This document shows, one piece after another, positions 15,119 through 28,223 of a DNA stretch of 47,882 nt. The stretch comes from Streptomyces sp. SM11. Lineage in GTDB: Bacteria > Actinomycetota > Actinomycetes > Streptomycetales > Streptomycetaceae. The stretch lies in the NCBI RefSeq assembly GCF_002910905.1, contig NZ_NEUE01000184.1, forward strand, positions 1-47,882. Direction: 5' to 3'. Position numbers and translations under genes: made by a program. Below the pieces are notes generated by a model that worked only from the letters and a program-made list of their open reading frames with translations, made no database searches and had not been told where the DNA came from. The first letter of the stretch is position 1. Every line of letters begins with the position of its first letter.

Positions 15119-17480
15119 CGGGATGGACCTGGGAGTATCACGGTTACGACCCGGCCTCGGAACGCCTGCGCGAGGCCCTGTGCACGCCGGGCAACGGGTA
15201 CTTCGCCACCCGCGGCGCCGCGCCCGAGAGCCCGGCCGGGGACTTCCACTACCCCGGTACGTACGCCGCGGGCTGCTACGACCGGCTCACCTCCACGGTG
15301 GCCGGCCAGCAGGTCGACAACGCGGACATGGTCAACCTTCCCAACTGGCTCCCGCTGCGCTTCCGGGTCGAAGCGGAGAGCGACGGCGGATCCTGGCTCA
15401 CGCTGGACAGCGAAGCGCTGCTCGATCATCACCAGCGCCTGGACCTGCGTGCGGGCACCCTGGAGCGGAGCATGCGCTACGCGGTGGGGGACGGCCGTGT
15501 TCTGTCCGTGCGGCAACTGCGCCTCGTGCACATGGGCGACCCTCATCTCGCAGCTCTGCGAACCGAGTTCACCGCGGACGGGTGGGAGGGCGTCGTGGCG
15601 GTCGAGGCGGCCTTGGACGGAGCGGTCACCAACGGCGGCGTGGCCCGGTACAGCCAGCTCGACGGCAGGCACCTGACCGATCTCCGCACCGGGTGCGGCG
15701 CGGCGGACCCGGCCTGGCTGACCTGCCGCACCCATACATCCGAGATCCGTATCGGCATGGCAACCCGCCTCACCACCAGCGGCTCCGTCAAGTACCGCCG
15801 TACCGACCCTGATGCGCAACGGGTCACTCAGGTGTTGCGCCTCTGTATCGCGTCGGGGCGTCCGGTCGCGGTCGACAAGGTCGTGGCTCTGCAGACCTCC
15901 CGTGATCCCGCCATCAGCGATCCCCTGGGTGCCGCGGTCGAGCGGGCCGGGCGGGCACCGGGATTCGAGGAGCTCCTCGTCTCGCACCGCGCCGCCTGGC
16001 AGCAGCTGTGGAACAGCGCGGAACTGGACGTGCCGGGAAAGTCGGGTGACATCCTGCGGCTGCACCTCTTCCACGCCCTGCAGACGCTCTCCCCCCACAC
16101 AGCCGACCTCGACGTAGGGGTCCCGGCGCGTGGTCTGCACGGCGAGGCGTACCGGGGCCACGTCTTCTGGGACGAACTCTTCGTCCTGCCCTATCTGAAC
16201 CTGCACTTCCCCCAGGTCTCCCGCGCCCTGCTCACCTACCGCCACCGGCGCCTCGGCCAGGCGCGGAACGAGGCCCTCCGGCGTGCTATCCCTGGCAGAG
16301 CGGAAGCGATGGCCGCGAGGAAACCCAGCAACTGCACCTCAACCCCCGCTCCGGGCGATGGCTGCCCGACCACTCACGACTCCAGCACCACGTCGGATCA
16401 GCGATCGCCTACAACGTGTGGCAGTACTGCGAGGCCAGCGGCGACACCGAATTCCTGCACACCAAGGGTGCGGAGATGCTCACCGAGATCGCCCGCTTCT
16501 GGGCGGCTCTCGCGACCTACGACGAGAGCACCGGGCGCTACCGGATCCGTGGCGTGATCGGCCCCGACGAGTACCACGGCTCCTCGGCGCCGGGCCTGGA
16601 CGACAACGCCTACACCAACGTCACCGCCGCCTGGGTACTCGCCCGCACGCTCGACCTGGTGCGCTCACTGCCGCAGGTGCGCAGGGACGAACTACGGGAG
16701 CGAACCGGTCTGCAGGAAAGCGAACTCGTCCGGTGGGACGAGGTGTCACGAAAGCTTCGGGTGGCCTTCCATGATGGAGTCATCAGCCAGTTCGCCGGCT
16801 ATGAGGCGCTTGCCGAACTCGACTGGGACGCTTACCGGGCGCGCTACGGCGACATCCGCCGGCTCGACCGGATCCTGGAAGCGGAGGGCGACACGGCCAA
16901 CCGCTACCGGGCTTCGAAGCAGGCCGACGTCCTCATGCTCGGCTACCTCTTCTCCCCGACCGAACTGCGTCAGGTCTTCGCCCGGCTGGGCTACGAACTG
17001 GACGACGCGTTGTGGACAAGGACCGTCGACTACTACCTGCGGCGTACGAGTCACGGCTCGCCCCTCAGCGGACTGGTGCACGGCTGGGTACTGGCCCGCG
17101 CGCGGCGTGCGGATGCATGGACGTACGTCGAGGAGGTCCTGGCGGGTGATGTCGCCGACGTCCAGGGCGGCACCACGCAGGAAGGCATTCATCTGGGTGC
17201 CATGGCGGGCACCCTGGACCTGGTGCAGCGCGGGCTCACCGGTCTCGAAACACGCAACGGGGCCCTGTGGCTCGACCCGGTCCCCCTGCCGCAGCTCTCC
17301 GAGTACGGCTTCTCCCTGCGCTATCAGGGACATGTGGGGATCACCGTGCAGGTGCGGGCCGGAGACCTCCGGATCAGCGCACCAGCGTCCCAGCGGTCAC
17401 CGATCGACATCAGGCTTCCCACCACAACGCTGTCGCTCGCTCCGGGGGAAACCTGCTCGCTGCCGCTGCACGACCGGTGA
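15115..17480 (+). pseudogene. GH65-family disaccharide phosphorylase/hydrolase, one frameshift
   Basis: GTG 15115 overlaps the HAD stop and opens TGWTWEYHGYDPASERLREA, a typical GH65 beginning, followed by the N-terminal beta-sandwich to about residue 270. The (alpha/alpha)6 catalytic part runs through HVFWDELFVLPYLNLHFPQV and the general-acid motif GVIGPDEYHG near 16553-16582. The C-terminal part ends at 17480. The frame changes near 16283-16290. Upstream residues end at NEALRRA, and the next frame resumes with YPWQSGSDGREETQQLHLN. The expected GAM/L-F residues are missing, so a small out-of-frame deletion (about 4 bases plus possible others) is likely. If real, the enzyme is dead. Family members phosphorolyse trehalose, maltose or kojibiose; which applies here is not clear. 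Confidence 0.8.
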
Positions 17481-17538
17481 CGCACACCCTTTCGGCACGA
17501 CCCGGCGGGCAGCGCGGCAGGGGCCGTTCGGGGGCGGC

Positions 17539-17557
17539 CAGGGACCAACGGCCCCTG
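17539..17557 (+). promoter_or_regulatory. Candidate DosR/OsdR-type box upstream of USP 7
   Basis: CAGGGACCAACGGCCCCTG is a near-perfect inverted repeat located 66 bp before the USP 7 start. It shares CAGGGACCAACGG with the box upstream of USP 1, some 15 kb away. That makes it a strong anchor for the motif. Confidence 0.6.
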
Positions 17558-17622
17558 CCGCGGAGCCTCATGGCCGAGACAGAGTGGGGGCGTCCCGTAG
17601 ACGACCCCAGCAGGAGGCTTGC

Positions 17623-18492
17623 ATGCCCCGGACCGTGACCGCAGGTACCGACCATTCGCGCGAGAGTCTGGCAGCGGTGAAATGGGCCGCCAGTGAGGCA
17701 TCACGGCGAGGGCTGCCGCTTCGGCTGCTCCACGTCCGGGAAGCCGCTCCGGCGGTCAGCGCCTCGCTCACCGGTTCCGAGAGGGCGGGGTGGCCCTACG
17801 GGGGCCCGCAGTTGGCTGCGCAGGCCCTCCGGGCACGGCATCCGGGACTCGATGTGGAAACCGATGACGTTCCCGGAAGGCCGGCCGAAGTTCTCTGTGC
17901 GGCGGCGAAGGACCAGGAGCTCCTTGTGCTCGGCTCACGAGGGCTGGGACGACTGGCGGGTTTCCTTCTCGGCTCCGTATCGCTGTCGGTCATCGCCCGC
18001 AGCACCACACCGGTTGTCCTCGTCCGTGCGGAGGACACGTCCTCCGCACGGGAGTGGCAGACGTCCGGCGACGTTGTCGTCGGTGTGGACACCTCCCAGC
18101 CGTGCGACGCCGTACTGGAGTTCGCCTTCGCCCACGCGGAGCGCCACGGGCTCGCGCTGCGGGCGCTGCACAGCTGGCGGCTGTCCCCCGTGTTCGCCGG
18201 CGACCCGACAGGCGCGATGCTCTCCGTCCAGACCGAACTGGACACGTTGACGAACGGGTCCCTCACGGAGGTTCTCGCGCCCTGGCGGGAGAAGTTCCCC
18301 GGCGTCCGCGTCACCGAGCAATGCCAGCTGGGTCACCCCGCGCACGACCTCGTGGAAGCATCCCACGATGCCGGTCTCCTCGTCGTGGGCCGCAAGGAGC
18401 GCTATTCAGCCCCCGGCATACACATCGGTTCCGTCGCACACGCGGTACTGCACCACTCCAAGACCGCGGTCGCCGTAGTACCTCTCGCCTGA
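17623..18492 (+). CDS. Tandem universal stress protein (USP 7)
   Basis: The 289-residue protein has domain 1 from PRTVTAGTDHSRES with LLVLGSRGLGRLAGFLLGSVS, an intact ATP loop. Domain 2 from VVVGVDTSQPCDA has LLVVGRKERYSAPGIHIGSVA, a looser loop. Start ATG 17623 follows AGGAGG. It is the only USP on the plus strand and has its own box 66 bp upstream, so it is probably transcribed separately from GH65. Sequence style (C-terminal HAVLHHSKTAVAVVPLA) groups it with USP 4-6. A role in ATP-dependent stress adaptation is inferred from family. Confidence 0.9.
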   Translation: MPRTVTAGTDHSRESLAAVKWAASEASRRGLPLRLLHVREAAPAVSASLTGSERAGWPYGGPQLAAQALRARHPGLDVETDDVPGRPAEVLCAAAKDQELLVLGSRGLGRLAGFLLGSVSLSVIARSTTPVVLVRAEDTSSAREWQTSGDVVVGVDTSQPCDAVLEFAFAHAERHGLALRALHSWRLSPVFAGDPTGAMLSVQTELDTLTNGSLTEVLAPWREKFPGVRVTEQCQLGHPAHDLVEASHDAGLLVVGRKERYSAPGIHIGSVAHAVLHHSKTAVAVVPLA

Positions 18493-18612
18493 CAAGGCGC
18501 AATCCCGCACGGGAACTCCAGCGGCCGGCGCCAGGTCGCATGCCGCACGGGGCAGATACGTCGCCCCACCTCGCCGAAGCAGCGCTTCGGCCAACGAAAG
18601 GCAGGCTGCCCC

Positions 18613-19341
18613 ATGCCGCACACGACAGCGCTCAGTCCCCCTTCCCCCGTGTCCCACTCCCGGCAGGGAGACCTGGGCCGGCGTCTCTCCACGCGTCGAG
18701 AGCAACTCGGACTGACTCACCAGGAAGTCGCAGCCCGATGCCGCTCGGCGGCCGGATACATCAGCTACCTGGAGGAACGACCGGCAACCTCACCCGGCAT
18801 CGGGTTCCTGATCACCCTCGCCAACGCCCTGGAGACCACGGTGGCCGAACTGACGGGAGGCACCGCAGACCTCCCGCCCGGAACCGGAAGGGCCCCCTAC
18901 CATCCGCAGTTCACCGAGCTCGGCGCCGGAGAATGCCGTCGGCTGCTGGGCACGCACGGCGTAGGGCGGGTAGGCATCTCCACACCCGAAGGGCCCATCA
19001 TCCTCCCGGTCAACTACACCCTCCTGGAAGACGCGATCGCCTTCCGCACAGCCCCGAACGCCCCGCCCGCAGCCGCCGCGGGAAACCGGATCGCCTTCGA
19101 GGTGGACCGCATGGACGACGCCCTCAGCCAAGGGTGGCGCGTCCTCCTGGTCGGCGTGGCACGTGCGGTCACCGACATCGGCCAGGTCAGTCTGCTGGAC
19201 AAGAAGGCGCTCTCCCTGCCGTGGGCAGGCGGCAACCGCAGCCTCTGGATCACGATGGTCCCCACCCAGATCACCGGCCGCCAGATCGCTGCCCGCAACA
19301 CCCACTTCTCATCCACCACCACGGGACCCGAACTGCAGTAG
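18613..19341 (+). CDS. XRE helix-turn-helix fused to a pyridoxamine-phosphate-oxidase-like domain
   Basis: The 242-residue protein has an N-terminal XRE-type HTH, about residues 20-75 (LGRRLSTRREQLGLTHQEVA, then AGYISYLEERP). It is followed by a PNPOx-like flavin/haem-binding split barrel, about 95-235. The barrel includes CRRLLGTHGVGRVGISTPEG and PVNYTLLEDAIAFRT. Such fusions are frequent in actinobacteria and may be flavin- or F420-sensing regulators; the ligand cannot be told from sequence. It lies 120 bases after USP 7 on the same strand. A shorter PNPOx protein without HTH is encoded at 32150-32572. The start follows a modest AAAGGCAGG site. Confidence 0.82.
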   Translation: MPHTTALSPPSPVSHSRQGDLGRRLSTRREQLGLTHQEVAARCRSAAGYISYLEERPATSPGIGFLITLANALETTVAELTGGTADLPPGTGRAPYHPQFTELGAGECRRLLGTHGVGRVGISTPEGPIILPVNYTLLEDAIAFRTAPNAPPAAAAGNRIAFEVDRMDDALSQGWRVLLVGVARAVTDIGQVSLLDKKALSLPWAGGNRSLWITMVPTQITGRQIAARNTHFSSTTTGPELQ

Positions 19342-19448
19342 TCGGCCCACCGGCCCGGGCCACGGTGGAGCGCGAGCGTACTGCCCGGGGGTCTTTGACC
19401 CCTGCTGGTCACCCGCCCGCACGCTGGCCCGCTCCTCTCAGAGTTGGC

Positions 19449-19462
19449 GGGACGGCTGTCCC
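19449..19462. terminator. GGGAC/GTCCC palindrome in a convergent intergenic gap
   Basis: GGGACGGCTGTCCC is a perfect 5-4-5 inverted repeat lying between the ends of the convergent XRE-PNPOx gene (stop 19341) and the first kinase copy (stop 19467). Because neither neighbour starts here, a bidirectional terminator is more likely than a promoter box, even though the sequence resembles the regulatory motif. Confidence 0.35.
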
Positions 19463-19466
19463 GTCC

Positions 19467-21183
<1,717 letters not shown>

Positions 21184-21311
21184 AGAACACTCCTCGGGCT
21201 GCGGGAGAAAACTCTTCTCGGGGCTGCGGGCACCCCGAGAACGCTCAGGACCGCTCGGACACGTGACGAGAGACCCGACAGGTCAGTGGTACCGCTTGGT
21301 CTTCACGACGG

Positions 21312-22045
21312 CTAAGTGCCTCTGGGCCGGCTCTCGCCCTGGCGTGCCTCGCCGTCCGCCCTCCTGGGTACCTGGGCAGCGATAACGGCTGCCTGCACCC
21401 GTAGTTCCACTCCGAGCTTCGCCAGCAGGCGAGAGAGATGTGGTTCTTGATCGTCTTCTCGGCGAGATAGAGCCGCAGTCCGATCTCACGATTGGTCAGT
21501 CCCTCGCCGATCAGCGCGAGGATGTCACGTTCACGGTCGGCGAGACCGTACAGCGCATCCCCTTCGGACTCCTCGCGGCCGTCCCCGCGTAGCCGCGACA
21601 TCAACCGGGCGGCAGCGCTGGGATCCAGCATCGAGCGGCCCGAGCCCACCGTGCGTACCGCAGCCACGAGGCACCGCCCTGGATCAGCTTGAAGACGTAT
21701 TCGGACGCCCCGCCATGATGGCATCGAGCAGAGCTTCCTCGTCACCGAAGGACGTGAGCATCAGGCCGGCGAGGTCGGGCATGCGCGAGCGGAATTCGCG
21801 ACAGACATCCACACCGTTGCCGTCCGGGAGCCGTACGTCGAGCACCGCCACGTCCGGGCGCAGGGCCGGAATCCGGGTCAGAGCCTGCCCCGCGGTCCCC
21901 GCTTCCCGACAACGCTGATGCCGGCTTCGTCACCGAGAAGATCACACACACCCCGCCGCACCACTTCGTGATCGTCAAGAAGGAAGACCCGGATCGGGTT
22001 CTCAGCACTGCGTGCACTGCCGTCCTGCCTGGACCGCTCCTCAAC
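21312..22045 (-). pseudogene. DosR/OsdR-like NarL-family response regulator, copy 1, multiple frameshifts
   Basis: Reading across frames recovers a receiver domain ([17 protein letters not shown], then [20 protein letters not shown]) and a LuxR-type HTH ([36 protein letters not shown]). It is collinear with the intact regulator at 24007-24699. At least four shifts are needed. They lie near 21893-21905, near 21717 (a missing G before SEYVFK), near 21680 (missing C before LVAAVRTV) and near 21437 (an extra CT after KNHIS). No credible start codon remains upstream of the receiver. This number of lesions, several outside homopolymers, indicates a dead gene. It precedes kinase copy 1 on the minus strand as in an original operon. 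Confidence 0.8.
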
Positions 22046-22124
22046 GCTCTCGGACGCGTATCTGCGGGAACAGGTGTTCCCGCAGGGAAAGGGCCGAAGG
22101 GCTGCTCAGCAGCTGAGCCGCGCT

Positions 22125-23885
<1,761 letters not shown>

Positions 23886-24006
23886 CTACTCCTCCAACGC
23901 CACACCGCCTGGCAACCGTCCCGTGTACCACCACAGTAACGGCTCGAACAGGAGCAGGACGTGGGACCGTCTCAGCCGTGGGGGCCCGACCGCCGGGCCT
24001 TCGCCT

Positions 24007-24699
24007 TCAGCGCCCGTCGGGTCGCATACGGTCGCGGGCCTGGGTGGAGATGACCGCGGCCTGGACGCGGCGCTCCACGCCGAGCTTGGCGAGCAGGCGG
24101 GAGATGTGGTTCTTGACCGTCTTCTCCGCGAGGTACAGCCGCTGCCCGATCTGCCGGTTGGTCAGCCCTTCACCGATCAGGTCGAGGATCTCGCGCTCGC
24201 GGTCCGTCAGGCCCGGCAGCATCTCCGGCTTCTCGGCCGGCTGTCCGCCGCGCAGCCGTGCCATGAGCTTGGTCGTGGCGCTGGCGTCCAGCAGCGACTG
24301 GCCACGGGCCACCGTCCGCACGGCCGTGACCAGGTCCGATCCCTGGATCTGCTTCAGGACGTACCCGGCGGCTCCCGCCATGATCGAGTCCAGCAGCGCT
24401 TCCTCGTCGTCGAAGGAGGTCAGCATCAGACAGGCCAGGTCCGGCATCGTCGAGCGCAGTTCACGGCAGACGGTCACCCCGTCGCCGTCGGGCAGACGCA
24501 CGTCGAGGACGGCCACGTCGGGCCGCAGGGCGGGGACCCGCACCAAGGCCTGCTCCACCGTCGCCGCTTCCCCGATGACCGTGATGCCCGGTTCGTCCTC
24601 CAACAGGTCGTGCACCCCTCGCCGTACCACCTCGTGGTCGTCCAGAAGGAACACCTTGATCGGCTCCCCCGTGCTGCCGTCCTGCTCGCCGTGCGCCAT
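24007..24699 (-). CDS. DosR/OsdR-like NarL-family response regulator, intact copy
   Basis: The 230-residue protein has a receiver domain (about 13-130) with acidic pair D20-D21, phosphoacceptor D66 in [13 protein letters not shown] and the conserved Lys in VLKQIQG. A LuxR/NarL HTH follows (about 160-220: [20 protein letters not shown], then [17 protein letters not shown]). It resembles DosR/DevR and OsdR, which activate dormancy regulons by binding palindromic GGGAC-type boxes as dimers. Start ATG 24699 follows GAGGAG. A GGGCC-GGTC-GGCCC box 67 bp upstream suggests autoregulation. It and the kinase gene after it are likely cotranscribed. It is the obvious candidate to read the boxes listed here. 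Confidence 0.9.
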   Translation of the reverse strand: MAHGEQDGSTGEPIKVFLLDDHEVVRRGVHDLLEDEPGITVIGEAATVEQALVRVPALRPDVAVLDVRLPDGDGVTVCRELRSTMPDLACLMLTSFDDEEALLDSIMAGAAGYVLKQIQGSDLVTAVRTVARGQSLLDASATTKLMARLRGGQPAEKPEMLPGLTDREREILDLIGEGLTNRQIGQRLYLAEKTVKNHISRLLAKLGVERRVQAAVISTQARDRMRPDGR

Positions 24700-24765
24700 C
24701 GACCGCTCCTCGTAAGCCTCGTCCTGTGTGCCGACATCCTCATCTTCTCGGACAGCCCGGGACCA

Positions 24766-24780
24766 GGGCCGGTCGGCCCC
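24766..24780. promoter_or_regulatory. Candidate DosR/OsdR-type box upstream of the intact response regulator
   Basis: GGGCCGGTCGGCCCC (arms GGGCC/GGCCC) is 67 bp before the regulator start and just past the stop of pflA (24794), on the minus strand. This position would suit autoregulation. Confidence 0.5.
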
Positions 24781-24793
24781 ACTTTCGTCCGCG

Positions 24794-25531
24794 TCAGTGG
24801 GCCACGAGCCCACGCTCGCGGAACTGACCCCGTACCCGGTCCACCAGCGCCGGGCCGGGAATCGGTGTGTCACGCAGAGGGAAGGGGACGCCCAGTGCGT
24901 CGTACTTGGCGGCGCCGAGCTTGTGGAACGGCAGGACGTCGACCCGCTCCACGCAGCCCAGACCGGAGAGGAACGCGGCAAGCCCGTCGACGGCGGATGC
25001 GTCGTCGGTCCAGCCGGGCACCAGGACGTACCTGATCCACACACGTTTACCCAGCCGCTCGAGGCGGTTCACGAAGCTGAGAGTGGGGGCGAATGCGCCG
25101 CCGGTCAGCTTCTTGTAGGTGGTGGTGTCGAACGACTTGATGTCGAGAAGCACCAGGTCGGTGTCGGCGAGGAGTTCGTCCGAGGCCCGGCCACCCAGGA
25201 GTCCGGACGTGTCGAGGGCCGTGTTCAGGCCGGCCTCCTTGCAGCGGCGCAGGAGCGTCCCGGTAAAGGCCGGCTGGAGCAGGGGTTCACCGCCGGTGAG
25301 GGTGACCCCGCCCCCGGCCGTGGTGATGAAGCTCCTGTACGTGCCGATCTCCGCCATCACCTCGTCGACGGTGGCCTCCCGCCCGTCGCGCATGTGCCAG
25401 GTGTCGGGATTGGCGCAGTAGCGGCAGCGCAGCGGGCAGCCGCTCACGAAGAGCACGAACCGGGTCCCGGGACCGTCCACGCCGGTGGACAGGTCCCAGG
25501 AGTGGATTCGGCCTGTCATCACGGTGCTCAC
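24794..25531 (-). CDS. pflA: Pyruvate formate-lyase activating enzyme (radical SAM)
   Basis: The 245-residue protein carries the CX3CX2C radical-SAM cluster motif at C32, C36 and C39 ([13 protein letters not shown]). SAM-binding GGEP ([10 protein letters not shown]) and a C-terminal [16 protein letters not shown] segment typical of PFL activases follow. There is no extra ferredoxin insert, so it is the short PflA type rather than a glycerol dehydratase activase. It abstracts a hydrogen from the PFL glycine using SAM and a reduced 4Fe-4S cluster. The GTG start at 25531 overlaps the PFL stop (GTGA), so translation is coupled. Activity requires anaerobic conditions, which makes it striking in a Streptomyces-like genome. 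Confidence 0.95.
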   Translation of the reverse strand: MSTVMTGRIHSWDLSTGVDGPGTRFVLFVSGCPLRCRYCANPDTWHMRDGREATVDEVMAEIGTYRSFITTAGGGVTLTGGEPLLQPAFTGTLLRRCKEAGLNTALDTSGLLGGRASDELLADTDLVLLDIKSFDTTTYKKLTGGAFAPTLSFVNRLERLGKRVWIRYVLVPGWTDDASAVDGLAAFLSGLGCVERVDVLPFHKLGAAKYDALGVPFPLRDTPIPGPALVDRVRGQFRERGLVAH

Positions 25532-27786
25532 CGTGCTCCGTGGAAGGTGCGGCTGATCACGTCGAGCTGCTGCTCGCGGGTCAAGCGGACGAAGTTCACC
25601 GCGTAGCCGGAGACCCTGATGGTCAGCTCGGGGTACTTTTCCGGGTGCGCCATGGCGTCCTCCAGCACGACCCGGTTCAGCACGTTGACGTTCATGTGGA
25701 AGCCGCCCGCGGATACGTAGGCGTCGAGGATGCCGACCAGGTGACCGGCGCGTTCCCCTGGGACGTGCCCCAGTCCTTCCGGGGTGATCGTGGTGGTCAG
25801 GGAGATGCCGTCCCGTGCGGCGTCGTAGGGCAGTTTGGCCACCGAGAGGGCGGAGGCGGCCACGCCGTGCTTGTCGCGGCCGTTCATCGGATTGGCGCCG
25901 GGAGCGAAGGGTTGTCCGGCGCGCCGGCCGTCAGGGGTGTTACCGGTGTGCTTGCCGTACACGACGTTGGAGGTGATGGTCAGCACCGACTGGGTGTGCT
26001 CCGCGTCGCGGTAGGCGGGGTGCTCACGCACCTTCGCCATGAACGACTCCACCAGGTCGACGGCGATGCTGTCAGCACGGTCGTCGTTGTTGCCGTACAC
26101 GGGGAACTCCCCCTCGGTCCGGAAGTCCACGGCCAGCCCCGTCCGGTCGCGGAAGACCTTGACACGGGCGTGCTTGACGGCGGACAGGCTGTCCACGGCG
26201 ACGGACAGGCCGGCGATGCCGCAGGCCATGAAGCGGTGGACGGGGTAGTCGTGCAGCGCCATCTCGATGCGCTCGTAGGCGTACTTGTCGTGCATGTAGT
26301 GGATGACGTTGAGCGCGTCGACGTACGTCTGCGCGAGCCAGTCCAGAATGCGGTCGTACGCGGCCGACAGCTCGTCGTAGTCGAGGTACTCACCGGTCAG
26401 GGGCGGCATCGCGGGGGCGATCTGATCGCCGGTCATCTCGTCCTGGCCGCCGTTGACGGCGTACAGCAGTGCCTTGGCTAGGTTGACGCGGGCTCCGAAG
26501 AACTGCATCTGCCTGCCCACCGCCATGGCGGAGACGCAGCAGGCGATCGCGGTGTCGTCGCCGGTACGTGTCCGCATCAGGTCGTCCGACTCGTACTGGA
26601 CGGCGCTGGTGTCGATGGACACCTGGGCGCAGAACTTCTTGAAGCAGTCCGGAAGTCGCGACGACCACAGCACGGTCAGGTTCGGTTCCGGGGCGGGGCC
26701 GAGGTTGTACAGGGTCTGCAGGAAGCGGAAGGAGGTGCGGGTGACCAGCGGGCGGCCGTCGGCACCGATGCCGCCGATGGACTCCGTCACCCAGGTCGGG
26801 TCGCCGGAGAACAGCGCGTCGTACTCGGGGGTGCGCAGGAAGCGGACGATGCGGAGCTTGATGACGAAGTCGTCGATCAGTTCCTGGGCACGCGTCTCGT
26901 CGAGGATTCCCCCGTCGATATCGCGCTGGAGGTAGACGTCCAGGAAGGTGGAGGTCCGGCCGAGCGACATCGCCGCGCCGTTCTGCTCCTTCACGGCGGC
27001 CAGGTAACCGAGGTAGAGCCACTGCACGGCCTCGTGCGCGGTAGCCGCAGGACGGCTGACGTCACAACCGTACGTCGCCGCCATCGCCGTCAGCTCGCCC
27101 AGCGCCCGGACCTGTTCGGCCAGTTCCTCCCGGTCGCGGATGACGTCCGCGGTGGACGGCCTGCCGTCGAGGCCGGCGCGTTCGGCACGCTTGGCCTCGA
27201 TGAGCCGGTCGGTACCGCAGAGGGCGACGCGCCGGTAGTCGCCGATGATCCGGCCGCGACCGTAGGCGTCCGGCAGTCCGGTGATGATGCCGACCCTGCG
27301 GGCGGCGCGCATAGCCGGGGTGTAGGCGTCGAACACGCCGGCGTTGTGGGTCTTGCGGTACGTGTCGAACACCCGCGTAACGAACGGGTCGGGCTCGTAG
27401 CCGTACGCCTTCAACCCGTTCTCCACCATGCGCAAGCCGCCGTTGGGCATGATCGCCCGCTTCAGCGGCGCGTCGGTCTGGAGGCCGACGATCAGCTCAC
27501 GGTCACGGTCGATCCAGCCGGGGGCGTGCGAGGTGATGGTGGAGGGGGTGGCGGTGTCCACGTCGAGGATGCCCTTGCGCCGCTCCTCGGGGAACAGCGC
27601 GCTGACCTTCTCCCATACCGCCCGCGTGCGGTCCGTGGCACCCGTCAGGAAGGAAGCGTCGCCTTCGTAGGGCGTGTAGTTGGCCTGGATGAAGTCACGA
27701 ACGTCGTTGCGCTCACGCCACCCGCTCCCCGTGAACTGTCGCCAGGCGTCGGCGGTCCGGGGGGCGGCTGTCACCGTCGCGGTCAT
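25528..27786 (-). CDS. pflB: Pyruvate formate-lyase (formate C-acetyltransferase)
   Basis: The 752-residue protein has the normal length for true PFL. Catalytic cysteines C416-C417 lie in [12 protein letters not shown], followed by [20 protein letters not shown], nearly identical to E. coli PFL. The glycyl-radical site is G727 in RVSGYAVNF close to the C-terminus. These distinguish it from glycerol/choline/benzylsuccinate relatives. It converts pyruvate and CoA to acetyl-CoA and formate without using NAD, and is destroyed by oxygen when active. Start ATG 27786 follows GAGAGGA. The pflBA operon is followed on the same strand by the intact two-component genes. Boxes at 27873-27913 suggest control by that system. 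No obvious formate dehydrogenase or FocA channel gene lies in the window. Confidence 0.96.
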   Translation of the reverse strand: MTATVTAAPRTADAWRQFTGSGWRERNDVRDFIQANYTPYEGDASFLTGATDRTRAVWEKVSALFPEERRKGILDVDTATPSTITSHAPGWIDRDRELIVGLQTDAPLKRAIMPNGGLRMVENGLKAYGYEPDPFVTRVFDTYRKTHNAGVFDAYTPAMRAARRVGIITGLPDAYGRGRIIGDYRRVALCGTDRLIEAKRAERAGLDGRPSTADVIRDREELAEQVRALGELTAMAATYGCDVSRPAATAHEAVQWLYLGYLAAVKEQNGAAMSLGRTSTFLDVYLQRDIDGGILDETRAQELIDDFVIKLRIVRFLRTPEYDALFSGDPTWVTESIGGIGADGRPLVTRTSFRFLQTLYNLGPAPEPNLTVLWSSRLPDCFKKFCAQVSIDTSAVQYESDDLMRTRTGDDTAIACCVSAMAVGRQMQFFGARVNLAKALLYAVNGGQDEMTGDQIAPAMPPLTGEYLDYDELSAAYDRILDWLAQTYVDALNVIHYMHDKYAYERIEMALHDYPVHRFMACGIAGLSVAVDSLSAVKHARVKVFRDRTGLAVDFRTEGEFPVYGNNDDRADSIAVDLVESFMAKVREHPAYRDAEHTQSVLTITSNVVYGKHTGNTPDGRRAGQPFAPGANPMNGRDKHGVAASALSVAKLPYDAARDGISLTTTITPEGLGHVPGERAGHLVGILDAYVSAGGFHMNVNVLNRVVLEDAMAHPEKYPELTIRVSGYAVNFVRLTREQQLDVISRTFHGAR

Positions 27787-27872
27787 CGCAGGTCCTCTCG
27801 TCGGACGGTCTTGTCACTGCCGATGCTCGTCGTGCGGGCAGGCTGCGAGCAGTGCCGGACAGGGCACCGGGC

Positions 27873-27913
27873 GGGTCCCGTGCGGCCCCTATCGGCGGGA
27901 CCTTCGGCCTCCC
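27873..27913. promoter_or_regulatory. Candidate DosR/OsdR-type boxes upstream of pflB
   Basis: GGGACCTTCGGCCTCCC at 27897-27913 and a looser GGGTCCCGTGCGGCCCCT at 27873-27890 lie about 90-125 bp before the pflB start. The first shares GGGACCTTCGGC with the site upstream of the DoxX-like gene. No other gene or RNA is recognisable in the rest of the region from 27787 to 28223. Confidence 0.5.
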
Positions 27914-28223
27914 ACGGACAGATACCGGCGCGGTGGGGCGAGCCGGCCGGCGGCAGTCTTCGCTCCGGAGCCGAATGGGCTTCCAGCGTCTGTGCCCCGC
28001 ATCGCCCGCCACCGGCGTGTTCGGCCGGGGGCCGTGGACGTCGCGCGTCGGCGGCCGCCGCTGTTCCGATGGCCCGGCGCCACGGGCTCTCGTGAGGTGG
28101 ACACCGTAGTGGGCCCGCAGGGTGCGGAGCGACCATGGCGGTGATGTGCTGTGTCCACCGGTCCGCTCACTGGGTACCCGGTAAGTGGAGACCGCGTTCC
28201 GGTCCGAGAGAGGAGGCGTGGCA

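Noticed and set aside
25528..27786. Glycyl-radical enzyme other than PFL (glycerol or choline lyase type)
   Set aside because: The adjacent cysteine pair at 416-417 and the RVSGYAV radical loop are diagnostic of true PFL, and the activase lacks the ferredoxin insert seen with the other types.
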